From Pristionchus mayeri (taxonomy: Eukaryota > Nematoda > Chromadorea > Rhabditida > Neodiplogasteridae): a stretch of 64,000 nt of DNA. How positions within the stretch are numbered: position 1 is the first letter of the stretch; the number at the start of each line of letters is the position of its first letter. Positions 12,046-23,249 of this stretch are shown here, in pieces. Position numbers and translations under genes: made by a program. The notes below the pieces were generated by a model. It did no database searches and had not been told where the DNA came from. It saw only the letters and a program-made list of their open reading frames with translations. The stretch covers positions 15,066,001 through 15,130,000 of the forward strand of contig BTRK01000004.1 of NCBI GenBank assembly GCA_036245805.1, given 5' to 3'.

Positions 12046-13985
12046 CTAGTGATTTCGGCGTGCGTTCTTTGATCGAGTGACCATTGGATGAGATGTTTGT
12101 GCTACAGGGCCCACCGGGTGTGACTCTTCAGATGAATGAATTTCAAGTGGAATAAGGAAGTTGAGTGGTCTCTCAATGATTCTGCCAGCAAGTGAGCGCA
12201 GGGTCGCAGAGGAATCTGTGAGAGTGAGGATTTTTGCCATTTTCCACGCTGATCTCGGGGTGTTACCACTCTCATCCATGACTAAGACAATGGAGCCGAT
12301 TTTGGGGGTGGAACTGGATGATCGGTTTGACTGGAGAGTGTCTGAAGACTTATTGAACGAATCTCTGAGGGTAGCGAGGTACTCAGTATGCCACTTTTGC
12401 CAGAATGAATCAACGATATTGATTGATCTTTTCAGCAATTTGACTGCATTCTCCCTACTCGAATTCTCTTCTTCTGGAGGGATGTAGTCCTCCTTATTAG
12501 TGAGGGAGAGTGAGCATCCTAGGAATGACTGGGGCAGAATGAGATCAATTGGTCTTAGACTAGGTCCATGGAATGAATGAATATCGTCTGATGAAACGTA
12601 AGTGAGGGGTCGAGAATTGAGGTGCCTCGACTTCACAAGTGATGGTTTCGAATTCGTCCCTATCAAGTTTCCTCTTTCCGATAGATCGAGAGAAAGAATC
12701 CTTGATTATTTTAATGAGTCTCTCATAGATGCCACCCTTCCATGGAGAATGTGCTGTGGTGAAAGACCAGGTGATTCCTAGAGATGAGAAGAGAGTATTG
12801 ATGTCGGGGCTGATCTCTGATTTGCACAGTAGTGTACTGGCTAGTCTGAAAGTCGTGGCCTTATCAGAGGTGACTCTCTGGGGTGTGCCTCTACGTGAAC
12901 AGAATCGACGGAATGCTAGAATGAATGCAGACGGAAGTAGTGAATCGACAACTTCCAAATGGGTAAGTCTGGTGGAAAAACAAGTGATAACTACTATCCA
13001 GACTTTTGAATCGCCTTTCAAGTGGAATGGGCCTGCATAATCGATTCCGCAATGTGCGAATGGGAGACTTTGAGTGACTCTATCAGTTGGGAGTGGTGGA
13101 GTCTGAGGGTAAGTGAATGGCAGGTTGTTCGTTCTCCTGCATGGGACACATTGTCTGAGAGTTGATTTGGCGAGTGGTCTGGCTCGAGGAATCAAGAACT
13201 TACTCTTGAGTATATTGAGGACTACGTCTACACCAGCATGGGTGGAAGAGTGAATGTCCCTAATGAGAAGTCGAGCTAGAGTGCTATCAGGAGAAGTGGG
13301 GATGAAGATGGGGGATTTGAATTCCTCATGTTGATTCGAGTTAGCAACTCGAGTGCTGTCTCTTAACAATCCAGTGGATGGATCATTGATTAGAGACATC
13401 TTCTTGATGACTGAGTCACTGAGCGATTGCTGACTGAAAAAAAATGAGGCGATTGAAAGCGAATCTCTTCTCCCGTGCATCCAGAGTAGATGCAGTGGGT
13501 TGGGGGAGGTGACTCAGTTTCTCGAGAATGCTTGCATTACTGGTCTTATGTGCGCATCGGGCGATGAATCTATAAATTAGCGCTGTCACATTGATAGCCC
13601 TTTTGAGGCTCGAATGGCGAGGGAGATTGATGGGAGACTCTGGTGGTGTCTCAATCACCTGAGCGCTGATCACTACTGGGAATGGATCGATATCCGGGTA
13701 CTGAAATTCGGATAGATTCGTGTCAGGCCATTCAGAAGGATTGGATGATAACGACGGAGGGCCAATCCACCATTGATGCGAAGGATCGTTCATGTCTGAT
13801 GAGGAAAGGCCACGAGTTGCATGGTCGGCAGGGTTCTCTTCGCCTCTGACATGTCTCGGTGAGTGGTAAGAGAGAAGATTATCAGACGTAAGGGCGTCTC
13901 TGATCGAATGAATGAGCTTGACTCTATTGGAAACGAATACACCGACTGGCTTGTTGAACCCAGGTCTACACCAGTGAAGTGTCAC
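12046..13985 (-). pseudogene. Pao pol 3' part: RNase H end, integrase, DUF5641
   Basis: Continuation of pol beyond the maT insertion, now in three frames. 13985-13416 holds the RNase H end with the motif HVRGEENPADHATRG. About 13450-12600 holds integrase, with an HHCC zinc-binding part (HSSTH ... CVPC) and the D, D, E catalytic motifs in IDYAGPF, TSDKATTF and GGIYERL. 12666-12046 holds the tail domain with WQKWHTEYL and the DUF5641-like stretch. Frames change at an eight-T run near 13437-13444 and again near 12620. The first could be slippage at the homopolymer. Together they would stop production of a full polyprotein. Confidence 0.88.
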
Positions 13986-14008
13986 AGCTGAATCCGAGAA
14001 AGAGTATA

Positions 14009-15299
14009 CAGGGTGTCCAAAAAGTATTGTTACACTTTTGAAACGCGAATTTTTTTAACATGTAGGTCGAGTTGTCAAAACCTGTAATAACACGTTTGAG
14101 CCCACCCTTCGGTGCGTTGAGGGAACCTACTAATTAGTTTCCCATAGTCATGGTTCGTCCAAATCGCTATCGTCAAACTATTATCAACCTTTGGACCCTC
14201 GGCGACCCCCCAGATTCCATCAGGAGGAAGCTTCGTATTTCCCGAATGACAGTCTATCGCACCATCTCCCGTTTCAAGCAGTTGGGCACTGCGAAGGACC
14301 GTCCAAGATCAGGAAGACCCAAGACCGCTCTCACTCAGAAGAACAGGAGAATCGTGGAGAAGAGAGTGAATCGCAATGCCAAACGATCCATCAGGAAGAT
14401 GGCTAAGGATCTTAAGATCTCCAAAGGATCCGTGTGTGCCATCGTTCATTCTCTTCTCAAGTCCTACCCCTACAAGATGAGAAAGGGCCATGGCCTCACT
14501 GATGTCCACAAGCAGAAGCGCCTGGAGAGATGCAAGCTGCTCCTTCAGCGGGCCGATCGTGGGGAGCACTTGACTACCGTTTACTTTGACGAGAAGCTGT
14601 TCTCAGTCGAGGAGGTCTACAACAGTCAGAACACCAGGATCATCGCCAAGTTTCCTCAGCAAGCTGACGCCAGAGGTAGAACCATCTCTCGCATTGCCCA
14701 CCCCCAGGCACTGATGGTTTGGGCTGGTGTGTGCTCGACGGGCAAGACTCCTCTCGTGTTCGTGGATCCCGGGGTCAAGATCAACAAGGAGTACTACACC
14801 AGGGCAATTCTCCAGAAGGCCCTTCTCCCCTGGTCCCGCTCCCACTTCAAAGGGGCTCGCTGGACCTTCCAACAGGATTCAGCGCCTGCTCACTCGGCAA
14901 AAGTGACGCAGGCATGGTGTCGCGCCCATCTGCCCGACTTCATCTCGAGTGAGGAATGGCCCTCGAACTCCCCCGATCTCAACCCTCTGGACTTCAGCAT
15001 TTGGTCAGTGTTGGAGAAGGAGGCCTGCTCTACTCGCCACAAGAACCGCGATTCCCTCAAGGCAGCCCTTCTCAAGGCATGGGAGAAGATCGACGTCCCT
15101 TACCTGCGGGCCGTCATCGACTCGGTCCCTCGTCGTCTCAGAGAGGTCATCGCGGCCAATGGAGGCCAGATCGAGTGATCGTGCATTGTTATGTTCATAT
15201 GGTCACTGATAAATACTGTGCCCCGTTTGAGTTGTCTATGTTGCTTTTAAAGAAAGATACATGGTTTTATCCGTGTAACAATACTTTTTGGACACCCTG
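14009..15299 (+). mobile_element. maT-family mariner transposon, intact
   Basis: A 1291-bp element with perfect 27-bp inverted terminal repeats (14009-14035 and 15273-15299, starting CAGGGTGTCCAAAAAGTA). TA is duplicated at 14007-14008 and 15300-15301. It carries one uninterrupted transposase gene in the plus direction. It sits in the RNase H region of the Pao pol gene, and the host reading frame on both sides of one TA is in the same phase, so the insertion is clean. Confidence 0.97.
14150..15178 (+). CDS. maT (DD37D) mariner transposase
   Basis: A 342-residue transposase that would cut and paste the element carrying it. Residues about 20-45 form the first helix-turn-helix. A GRPK motif at 55-58 resembles the linker of Tc1/mariner proteins, and a second helix-turn-helix follows at about 75-105. 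The catalytic aspartates are D147 (YFDEK), D243 (QQDSAPAH) and D281 (SPDLNPLDF). Thirty-seven residues separate the last two, the DD37D signature of the maT clade. Length is normal for the family and no residue of the triad is missing. The ORF is clearly richer in G and C than the AT-rich flanks, so it looks recently arrived. It could supply transposase in trans to decayed relatives such as the element at 42214-43206, whose termini also begin CAGGGTG; that is inference. Confidence 0.95.
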   Translation: MVRPNRYRQTIINLWTLGDPPDSIRRKLRISRMTVYRTISRFKQLGTAKDRPRSGRPKTALTQKNRRIVEKRVNRNAKRSIRKMAKDLKISKGSVCAIVHSLLKSYPYKMRKGHGLTDVHKQKRLERCKLLLQRADRGEHLTTVYFDEKLFSVEEVYNSQNTRIIAKFPQQADARGRTISRIAHPQALMVWAGVCSTGKTPLVFVDPGVKINKEYYTRAILQKALLPWSRSHFKGARWTFQQDSAPAHSAKVTQAWCRAHLPDFISSEEWPSNSPDLNPLDFSIWSVLEKEACSTRHKNRDSLKAALLKAWEKIDVPYLRAVIDSVPRRLREVIAANGGQIE

Positions 15300-18200
15300 T
15301 ACATGGATTTGCTTTGTGGGAAACTCTTTTCGGATAGTCTCCACCGTGAACTGAAGCAAATTGTGTGCCATGGCAAGTGAATCAAGTTCCATCTTGGGTA
15401 TGGTGGACTTGGAGTTGATGGGGGCTAGCCTAGTTTTGGAAATGATAATTGTAGGTTTTTGACCAGACACGTAACTGTAGACCGAGGCTGCCATTGCTGA
15501 TTTTGAAGCATCGCAGAATGCAACTAGAGTGATGTCATTTGATTCAGAGATATGCGTAAATCGATCAATTGGGAGTGAGAACTGTTCGAGGTCTGAAATC
15601 TGATTGTGGAAGGATTCCCTAGTGCTCTCGTCGACTGGTTCATCCCACTTGATTGGACTGTTCCATAGACCTTGGACTGTGAGTCGAGGAGGGAGAAGGA
15701 GTGGGTTGAGAAGCCCGAGTGGATCGTATGAACTCGATACGGTACTGAGCATGGATCTCTTCGACTCTTTTTCTCTCTTGGTAGAGACGGGAATATTGAT
15801 AGAGAGAGAATCTTCCTCAGTGTTCCAAATGAGACCGAGAAGTTTCTGGTTACTATCCTTTGATTGATCGGAATCTGGCACACACGACATGAATGAGGAT
15901 GAATTGGATGAGTAATCTCTAAGGTTCATGGACATCGATTGGAACAGGTGTTTCGACTGTGTGTACATGAGAGAAGATGGGTTGTCAGCAGTGATGATGA
16001 TGTTGTCTATGTAAAGATTGGAAACAAGTTGATGGACTAAGTGGGGGTCGCATTTCTTGCCCTCGTGCTGGATGTGATGGTTGATTACCTTGTTAAGAAG
16101 GCACGGGCTCTGGTTGACACCGAAAGGCGTTACGCAAAAGCGTAGGACAAGAATGTTGTTGGGGGAGACAGGCTTGTCGATGTCTTTCAGCCATAGGAAT
16201 CTGAGCATATTTCTCTGTGAAGGACACAGTTTCACTTGCAGGAATGCTTTCTCAACGTCGGCAACGATGAGAAATGGCCTGAGTCTGGCACGAATGATGA
16301 GGGACGGGATCATTTCCAGGTCACTTGGTCCAGGGTAGATCATGTCGTTGAGTGATGGTTTGTTTTTGAGATGGGCTGAAGCATCATAGACTATGCGCAG
16401 TGGAGTGGTTGGTTTGTCTGGTCGAAGGACTGCTTGATGAGCAAGATAGTGTATGATACCACTAGTGTCAGATGGGTCGACTGCTTCTACTTGCCCTAAT
16501 GAAATCTGGTCTTGGATTACAGAATCGTAAAAGAGCAGCAGGTTTCTGTCAGTGGACAGATTGCGCTGTGTGGAGGAAAGACGGGAGACTGCCAGATTGT
16601 AATTATCTGGCAATGTATCCTTGGCATCAGGCTTCATGGCATACTGAACATAGTATCCGTCATCGTGAGACTGGATGGTGTCGTTGAAATGTTTCGTCAC
16701 TAATTCGTCAGCCAGTTTTCGCTCCTCCTTCTCTGTGGTCTCGTATATGCGCGAGATCGGATCCACAGAAAGGAAACGCTCAGCTAATTGATCTACTGAA
16801 TGATTGACCGTGGTGACTGAGGCGACTGTGAGTGAAGGAGTGACTTGATCAGAGGGGTTTGTTGGGGGAAGACCCTGACTCTGATTTGTAGGAGCTGCCT
16901 TATTCTTCTTGGTCGGAAGTGGTGGCGTCAGGTTCTCGGAACCGGCGACGAGGGGACCGATTACAGATTGGATCAAGCGGTATCCTCCAGGAAGTGTCGT
17001 CGATGTTGAGTTCTCCAGTAACTTGAGTGTGTCTCCGACACCGAGAAGTAAATCGGGACTAACAGTCGATTGAGTGAAATGAACTGGGATGGTAGTGAGA
17101 GTTGTCCTGATTACATCTAAATCAGCTTCAGACAATGGCTGATGATGTATCGAGTGAGTGATGGTGTCAGTATCATGAACAATAGCTTTGATGACTTCCC
17201 TACCATGGTCAGTGATGAGCTCAAATTGTACTATTTCGTGGCTAGAGGGAAGGAAATTCTGATCCGCAATCATTACTCCTGTGATGGAAGCATGTAACTG
17301 GTCGATTGGTTTGAGGTGAAGCTGATTGACTAGTCTTCGAGAGATGAGAGATACTTGTGCACCAGCATCTAGTAGTGCGTTCGCGTAGGAACTTCTGAGC
17401 GCGATCGTGTTTGCTAGCATGACGGGTGCTGTGAACAGTCTAGTGTTGAGCTGAATGCATGGACTAGTAGCTAATGAATGGACGCCAGACTGGTTAGGAG
17501 TAGATTGCTTTGTACACAGGGACTTGTGATGCTTTGCCTTGCACTGTGGACACGATTTGTAGCAGGCATCAGAAGAGTGGTTGGGAGAGAAGCAAGAAAA
17601 GCAGAGTGATTTGTTCTTGAGAATCTCTTTCTTCTCCCTGATTGAAGTGACACGAGCGCATTCTCCACTGTACTGATGTGTGCCACAGAAAACACACAGT
17701 GGAATCTTCCTAGAGTGGTTGGGTGTAGATGAGGAGTGGGAGGCTGAGGAGTGGGACGACTTAGTGTGAGGCGTTGTCGACGCGTGCGCCTTGGAAGGCA
17801 GCGAGCCATTATTGTATTGTGAGTTGACAACAGAGTTTGAACGCTGAGAAGTGAAAGCGCTGAGCATGACTGAATCTTCTCGCTCTTCGCGCAATTTATC
17901 CTCAATTAGTTCGAGAGCGGACACAAGTGAATCAGGTTTTTTACGAGTGACAAGTGTAATAAACTTGGGGTGGATGCTTTCGGCAAGTTGTTGTTGCATA
18001 CAAAGAGCATTGATTCCCGAGTCTCCATGAATGGAGTGAGCTATGTTGATCATGGCACGGACAGCTGACAGTTGGTCGTCTACTCGGGATGATTTGGGTC
18101 GAATGGAACGAAGTGATTGCATTAGACGAGCTTGAGTGAGGTCGTATCGATCGTATTCTGATTCTAGTCTAGTGAGCATTTTGGTGAGGAAGCTAGGCTG

Positions 18201-19133
18201 AACGGGAAGTGAAGCGATTAGAGAGTGCGCTTCTCCTTTCAGATTAGAGCGAATGTGGAAAATCTTTTCTACTTCTGACAAGTGTGGCTGGTTGATAATG
18301 AGGGACTCAATCTGATACTTGAAGGCGGACCATCGAGTAATGTCACTGCCGTCGAAAGTCTCGAGTCTGATGGGTGGAAGTGAGACGCTAGGCCTATGCG
18401 ACACTGAATCGAGTGGGGGAGGTGATTCCGTCGACGACGAAATAATTGCATTGGGTGATGAAATATGAGTGAGAGTTGATTCCCGAGTGCCGGTTGCTGG
18501 CGGGAAGGGAACAGCAGTAAGTGAACGGCTGTCGATGATACTACTATTTCCCCCCTGGCTGACATGCGCGGGATGAGACTGAGTGACAGGGGAGGGAGGG
18601 GATGATTGCTCGGTGAATGCGTTTTGATTGGGCGTAGGTGCGAAAGACTGAGGGGAAGGCTGATTGAGAGATGCGCCCTGGTCAACGAAATTTCCTAGCA
18701 TCGACACTGCGCGAACGCGTCGTATCGATCTAGTGAGGGTATTTTCGTATTTCGACTCTTTACTTTTGAGAAGAGAAGCCAAACTGACTGCGCCCATCGG
18801 AAGACCGCTCGATCCATGCTCGGCCTTCTTTACTTGGTCGTAATGGTTCTTCTCCTTTCCAGCTTTCTCATTGTCCTCGATCTTCTTGGCCATTTCTTCG
18901 ATTCTCGCTTCGATCGACTCTGCGATTCCTGCATAACTGGTGATGATTTCTTCGGCGTCACCAATGGTAGTGACCATGTGGGAGCTCAGTGACTGGATAT
19001 CGTTTAGACTCGAAATCTGGGGCAGTCTCGATGTTTGGAGATTGATTTTGTCGAAAAGTGGCTTGAGCTCATCGAGAAGGGAATAGAGTTTGTCGTAGTC
19101 TTTAGTGAAATCTGACACGAAAACGTCACCCAT
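15300..19133 (-). CDS. BEL/Pao Gag-Pol polyprotein, N-terminal part
   Basis: Open from ATG at 19133 until the maT insertion truncates it after about 1279 residues. A coiled N-terminal part and a Ser/Thr/Pro-rich linker precede a DUF1759-like Gag domain at about 250-400. Cys/His clusters follow at about 480-545. The aspartic protease (LLDAGAQVSL, catalytic Asp near 590) comes next. Reverse transcriptase covers about 880-1100, with TRLAP-type RNase H sequence just before the break. The RT active site reads YIDN (codons near 16010-16021) where YxDD is expected, so the second catalytic aspartate is Asn. The leader between the primer-binding site and the ATG is about 155 bp. Confidence 0.93.
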
Positions 19134-19287
19134 TTTGCGAGAGCGGCGGGTGCTGACAGAGGAAGGGATTGCAAAATCAATTGTGATTGGTTTGGGAATG
19201 CTTCTGAGCGAAAATGGAGTGACTGGTGGTAGAATGCTTTTGGGCCACGCGGGACTTGATAATTATGGCTAGGATTGTTTAAAAAAG

Positions 19288-19298
19288 CCGATGCACCA
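19288..19298 (-). promoter_or_regulatory. Primer-binding site, tRNA-Gly
   Basis: Immediately inside the 5' LTR the coding strand reads TGGTGCATCGG. This is complementary to the 3' end of eukaryotic tRNA-Gly (CCGATGCA plus CCA). It fixes the element's orientation and matches the tRNA-Gly priming known for Pao-type elements. Confidence 0.9.
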
Positions 19299-20514
19299 TG
19301 TAGACAATTTTCGTGTCTTTGTGGTGTGAGGCAAAGGCAAAGGGGTGATAATAAAATATATTTATTTACTTTAATTTACAAGGGAAACACGAAGTAAATG
19401 ATATTAGGTTGTAACATAAGTTTTGTCGCATTTCGGAGGTTCACAATATTTCCATGAAGGATACTTCTCAAACATTATCAATGCCTGACCTCCTAGTATA
19501 TGTTTGGGGTGTTCATGCACATTCAAACCATAGGGTAGAGCTGAACTGCGCACGCTGGCTATGCGAAAAATATTAATATGAACTGATTTAAATTTGGTGC
19601 AGATTTTTTAAATTCGTTTGATCAGGTGCTAGTTCGCAGAGATGAATAATGAACCAAACTTCTACAGCATGGTGATATACCCCGTCAATGCTCTTTCAAA
19701 ATATACGCCAGATATGGTGCTATGTTGAGCGGAACAAAAGATATACTTCACTGAGTGTAAGGTTAGCCGCTGATTCGTAGCCAACTTGACCAACTCTTCT
19801 GAATCCAGAATTGCAACAACAGTGACTAACATACGTGCGTTCCAATTACCACTCATGGAGGTATAATTTATCATTAAACAAGTGAGAGAAAGAACACTCC
19901 ACTTGTGGGAAATTTGAATTTTTATTAATTCAATTCGCGCACAATTTTACCAAAATATGCAAGTTTAGGTGTTTCGAATTAAAGATTGTCATTCAAAAGC
20001 TATTTATTTCCAAACTTATCCCAAGTAGATACTAGTAAGGGAAGGGTTTATGGTTAGGATGGGCACAACAAATCAGATATTGAACATGTGTGCGAGGTAG
20101 GAATATGAACAAAGTGCCGATTTCATTAGTTTAATTTACATACCATCATTCTGAATGGAGCCACTTATCTCAACAGAACCCAATCTACCCCAAACTTTAT
20201 CTGCATACTGACCACTTTGGGTGAACTATATTCCACCACTATTTGGATCTGGATATCTATTGAGAAGAAATTTCGCGGCCTTTTTTATGACGCTCATGAA
20301 GGCGGAACATATTGGAATGGCTTCGAGGATCGCGGGAAAGTTCAAATAAATAGAAGGGAAGAAAAAAGGCGCCGAGAGGCCGCGGCGAACTTGGCTACAG
20401 TATGACTGCGTTATGGAGAGTGAATCGTAAAATGAATATATTATTTTTTGGAATGATTATTTATTTTGATTATTTTATGAATGAATTGTAGTAGCGAAGT
20501 TACATTTCGCTATA
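19299..20514 (-). repeat. 5' LTR, interrupted by mariner-like fragment
   Basis: 19299-19400 and 20272-20514 match the two ends of the intact LTR at 10136-10864. The 384 bp equivalent to 10238-10621 is missing and replaced by a mariner-like fragment lacking its right end. The simplest reading is insertion into the LTR followed by a deletion that removed the right terminus together with adjoining LTR. This may have deleted promoter sequence of the retrotransposon. Confidence 0.9.
19404..20271. mobile_element. Mariner-like element, right end deleted (M2)
   Basis: Starts with TTAGGTTGTAACATAAG after a TA and stays alignable with the element at 964-2228 through 'tctattgagaagaaa'. It then stops abruptly at the junction with LTR sequence. 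No right terminal repeat, no intact frame. Confidence 0.85.
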
Positions 20515-20977
20515 GAAATTGGTTTATATAGATCGATAGAGCTCAAAAAATGAGTGGGGGTCACCCAGAGGTCAATTTTGCTCTATCTTACACCGTTTCC
20601 AAGAAAAGTGCTCTCAAAGTGGGTGATGCCGATATCCTACCCCACCTAGGGAGCTCCAAAATGAAGTTTGCACAAAAAGATTTTGGGGGTCACTCAGACA
20701 TGCCTCAGGGTGCCCAAAACCGTTTAGAACCCATTTCACCATTCCCATGCTCAGCTCGATTCTCTCATGAAAGGCGTGATATTGTAGGTGTTTATGTTCA
20801 CATTCACAGAAATGCATAATGCAATCATAATAGAAAATGGGCGAATAACAGCAGGTGATCCTTGGGCGTTGATCTCCAAGCATTGATGGAATAAAGCATA
20901 CAATCGACTAACTATATTTTCGAAAGTAATGATCAAGATCTACCATGCTGCCATCGGCAGCGCGCAGCAGGCATCTA

Positions 20978-22324
20978 CAGTAGCGCCGGAAAGTATTGAT
21001 ACCTTTTGTAATTTTGTTATAACTTTGAACCGATTAACTTAGCAATTTGGATGTTGTGGCACTACATACAATATCCATCGAGGAATACGATGAGCATATT
21101 GCATCATCACCTACGTTATCGCTGATTGCGTAGTGATGACGCAATTGAACAACACTTTTTCAAACATCCATTATTCTTACAAAGATTTTTTAGGTCTGGC
21201 CAAACTTTCTGACGTTGGAGATAGGACCGATGCCTATCCAGAATATAAATTTGAAGTTGCTGCTCGGTCGCACGGTTGCTGCAGCCCTGCTGCAAAATCG
21301 AGGTAGGAAATTCAGATCTCAGCTTCTAGACTAGCTAGAGACTTGTTCTAGGCATCAAAATGATCGTAATCACATTTCCAGATGATCCTGAGAATATGAA
21401 AATGATCGATCAACATTTGCCCTCAGGGCACCAAAAAATCACGTTTTTGAATGCTCATTTTTTGGACATTCATAACTTTGTGGACAATTTTTGGAAAAAT
21501 CTGTTTTTATGTGAATCTGTTCAAAATGTATTATATATATGATTCCCAACTTTTTAGCCTGTTTGCTTAACTTTCCTGCCCGCGGCGACCGTTTTTCGGA
21601 GGGATACTCGGGTAGGGAAACACCTTGTTTACCCCTATGGGGGAGAGAGTACAGACGACGAGAGTGCGTAAACAGGGTGCTTCGCGACCCGAGTATCCCT
21701 CCGAAAAACGGTCGCCGCGGGCAGGAAAGTTATCCAAACAGGCTAAAAAGTTGGGATTCATATAAATAATACATTTCGAACATTCTCACATAAAAAACAG
21801 ATTTTTCCAAAAATTGTCCACAAAGTTATGAATGTCCAAAAAATGAGCATTCAAAAAAGTGATTTTTTGGTGCCCTGAGGGCAAATACTGATCGATCATT
21901 TTCATATTCTCAGAATCATTTGCAAATGTTATTACGATCTTTTTGATGGTTAGAGCGAGTCTCTAGCAAGTCGAGAAGCTGAGATCTGAATTTCCGACCT
22001 CGATTTTGCAGCAAGGCTGCAGCAACCGTGCGACCGAGCAGCAACTTCAAATTTATATTCTGGATAGGCATCGGTCTTATCTCCAATGTCAGAAAGTTTG
22101 GCCAGACGAAAAAAATCTTTGTAAGAATATTGGATGTTTGAAAAAGTGTTGTTCGATTGTGTCATCACTACGCAATCAGCGATAATGCAGGTGATGATGC
22201 AATATGCTCATCGTATTCCTCGATGGATTTGGTATGTAGTGCCACTACAATCAAACTGCTAAATTAATCGGCGCAAAAGTTATAACAAAATTACAAAAGG
22301 TAACAATACTTTCCGGCGCTACTG
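20978..22324. mobile_element. TA-flanked long palindromic element
   Basis: The ends CAGTAGCGCCGGAAAGTATT and its complement are flanked by TA on both sides. The two arms of about 620 bp meet at a short centre near 21650. The innermost arms are GC-rich (CCCGCGGCGACCG). Total length 1347 bp with no coding capacity, which fits a non-autonomous Tc1/mariner-type foldback element. Confidence 0.85.
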
Positions 22325-22515
22325 TATGTGCTAGGAATGGCTTTGAATGAAGGAACTCACTCTCTTGATTCTGCGTGATATCTCACCTGGCGGACCGGCG
22401 AGGAAATCTTTCAGCATTACTATACATGTATGGGGTTTGGATGAGCCGTTCGTGAGTTACAAATAACGATCACCCAAATTCAGCAAAACACGCGAAATGA
22501 GGGGCTAGATATACG

Positions 22516-23183
22516 TAGAGACCGCAAGCGTTCTGCCAAAATAGTCACATGACTCTCTTTTTGTGTATAATGTGTCCCTATGGGCATGAATAAGATCATG
22601 CTTTTTTGAATTTGGGCGATATCTCATCTTTGAAGCGAATTATTTTCTGAAAACATAACGATCGAACTGCACGAAATCGGGATAGGGGAGAATGCGACAA
22701 ACATCAAGATATTGTAGTACTCGTTAACAGGTAGGTGCAACTGACTGGTTGGTGTAGTGGTAGAGCGCTTACTCTTGTGCCCGATTGCCGAAGGTTCGAA
22801 ACTCAGAGGGCGTAAAGGTGTTGCTTTTTTTTCTAATTTTTAAATATAATTTTTAACAATGAGCAACGCTTGAAATTTAATATTTATTTGTATTTTTTTC
22901 TGCTCAATCTTAATGAATAGGGTTATATTACAAACTGCGAGTGGAGCAGCTGTGCAAGTACACTAGAACACTGTTAAACCCCTATCCATGTACTTAATTA
23001 GCGTATGCTGACTTAATTTGAGTTGTCAGAACAAACTGCTCCAGATACCATTTGTTAAGCAACCAAATAGCTACCGAAATCAGTTTAGATCACCCAATTT
23101 GGTTCAGAATTCGAGGCGTAGTCCTTCGATCCATGTTTTGAGGGGTTCTCTATCCCCTCGGTGGGCGGAGCTTGCGGTCTCTA
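22516..23183. mobile_element. hAT-like non-autonomous element
   Basis: The terminal inverted repeats TAGAGACCGCAAGC and GCTTGCGGTCTCTA are flanked by perfect 8-bp duplications GATATACG (22508-22515 and 23184-23191). Both the 8-bp duplication and the TAGAG start are typical of hAT transposons. It interrupts a copy of the repeat seen at 9190-9310. A tRNA-like sequence lies inside it. Confidence 0.88.
22741..22812 (+). pseudogene. tRNA-like sequence with A and B boxes
   Basis: It contains TGGTGTAGTGGTAGAGCGC, resembling a D-arm/A box, and GGTTCGAAACTC, resembling a T-arm/B box, at normal tRNA spacing. The anticodon and acceptor stems do not pair well, so it is not a working tRNA as read. It may be a decayed tRNA or a SINE head captured inside the hAT-like element. 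The internal pol III promoter could still be active. Confidence 0.5.
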
Positions 23184-23249
23184 GATATACGGCTTTCTAA
23201 GGTCGATTTTCAAACTGTACGTGAAAAGTGACCCCTAGGAACATCTTAA

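Larger units (their letters stand above)
10136..20514 (-). mobile_element. BEL/Pao LTR retrotransposon
   Basis: Complete element bounded by LTRs and flanked by 5-bp target duplications GAAAT (10131-10135 and 20515-20519). On the minus strand the order is 5' LTR, primer-binding site, gag-pol, a spliced 3' ORF and 3' LTR. The pol order protease, RT, RNase H, integrase plus the DUF1759-like Gag and DUF5641-like tail are BEL/Pao hallmarks. It inserted into palindromic element P1, then received a maT transposon in pol and a mariner-like element in its 5' LTR. Two frameshifts and an altered RT motif make it non-autonomous as sequenced, although the shared LTR parts differ at only about 3 positions. 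Confidence 0.95.
9375..20787. mobile_element. Palindromic element P1, split by a retrotransposon
   Basis: The left arm (9375-9880) starts ATCACGCCATTCACGAGAG. The right arm is its complement, found in two pieces: 9911-10135 and 20515-20787. The break is exactly the BEL/Pao insertion at 10136-20514 with its duplicated GAAAT. Without the insert the element is about 1.03 kb, nearly all stem with a central loop of about 30 bp. A second uninterrupted copy lies at 48371-49385. No coding capacity is recognised. Confidence 0.85.
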
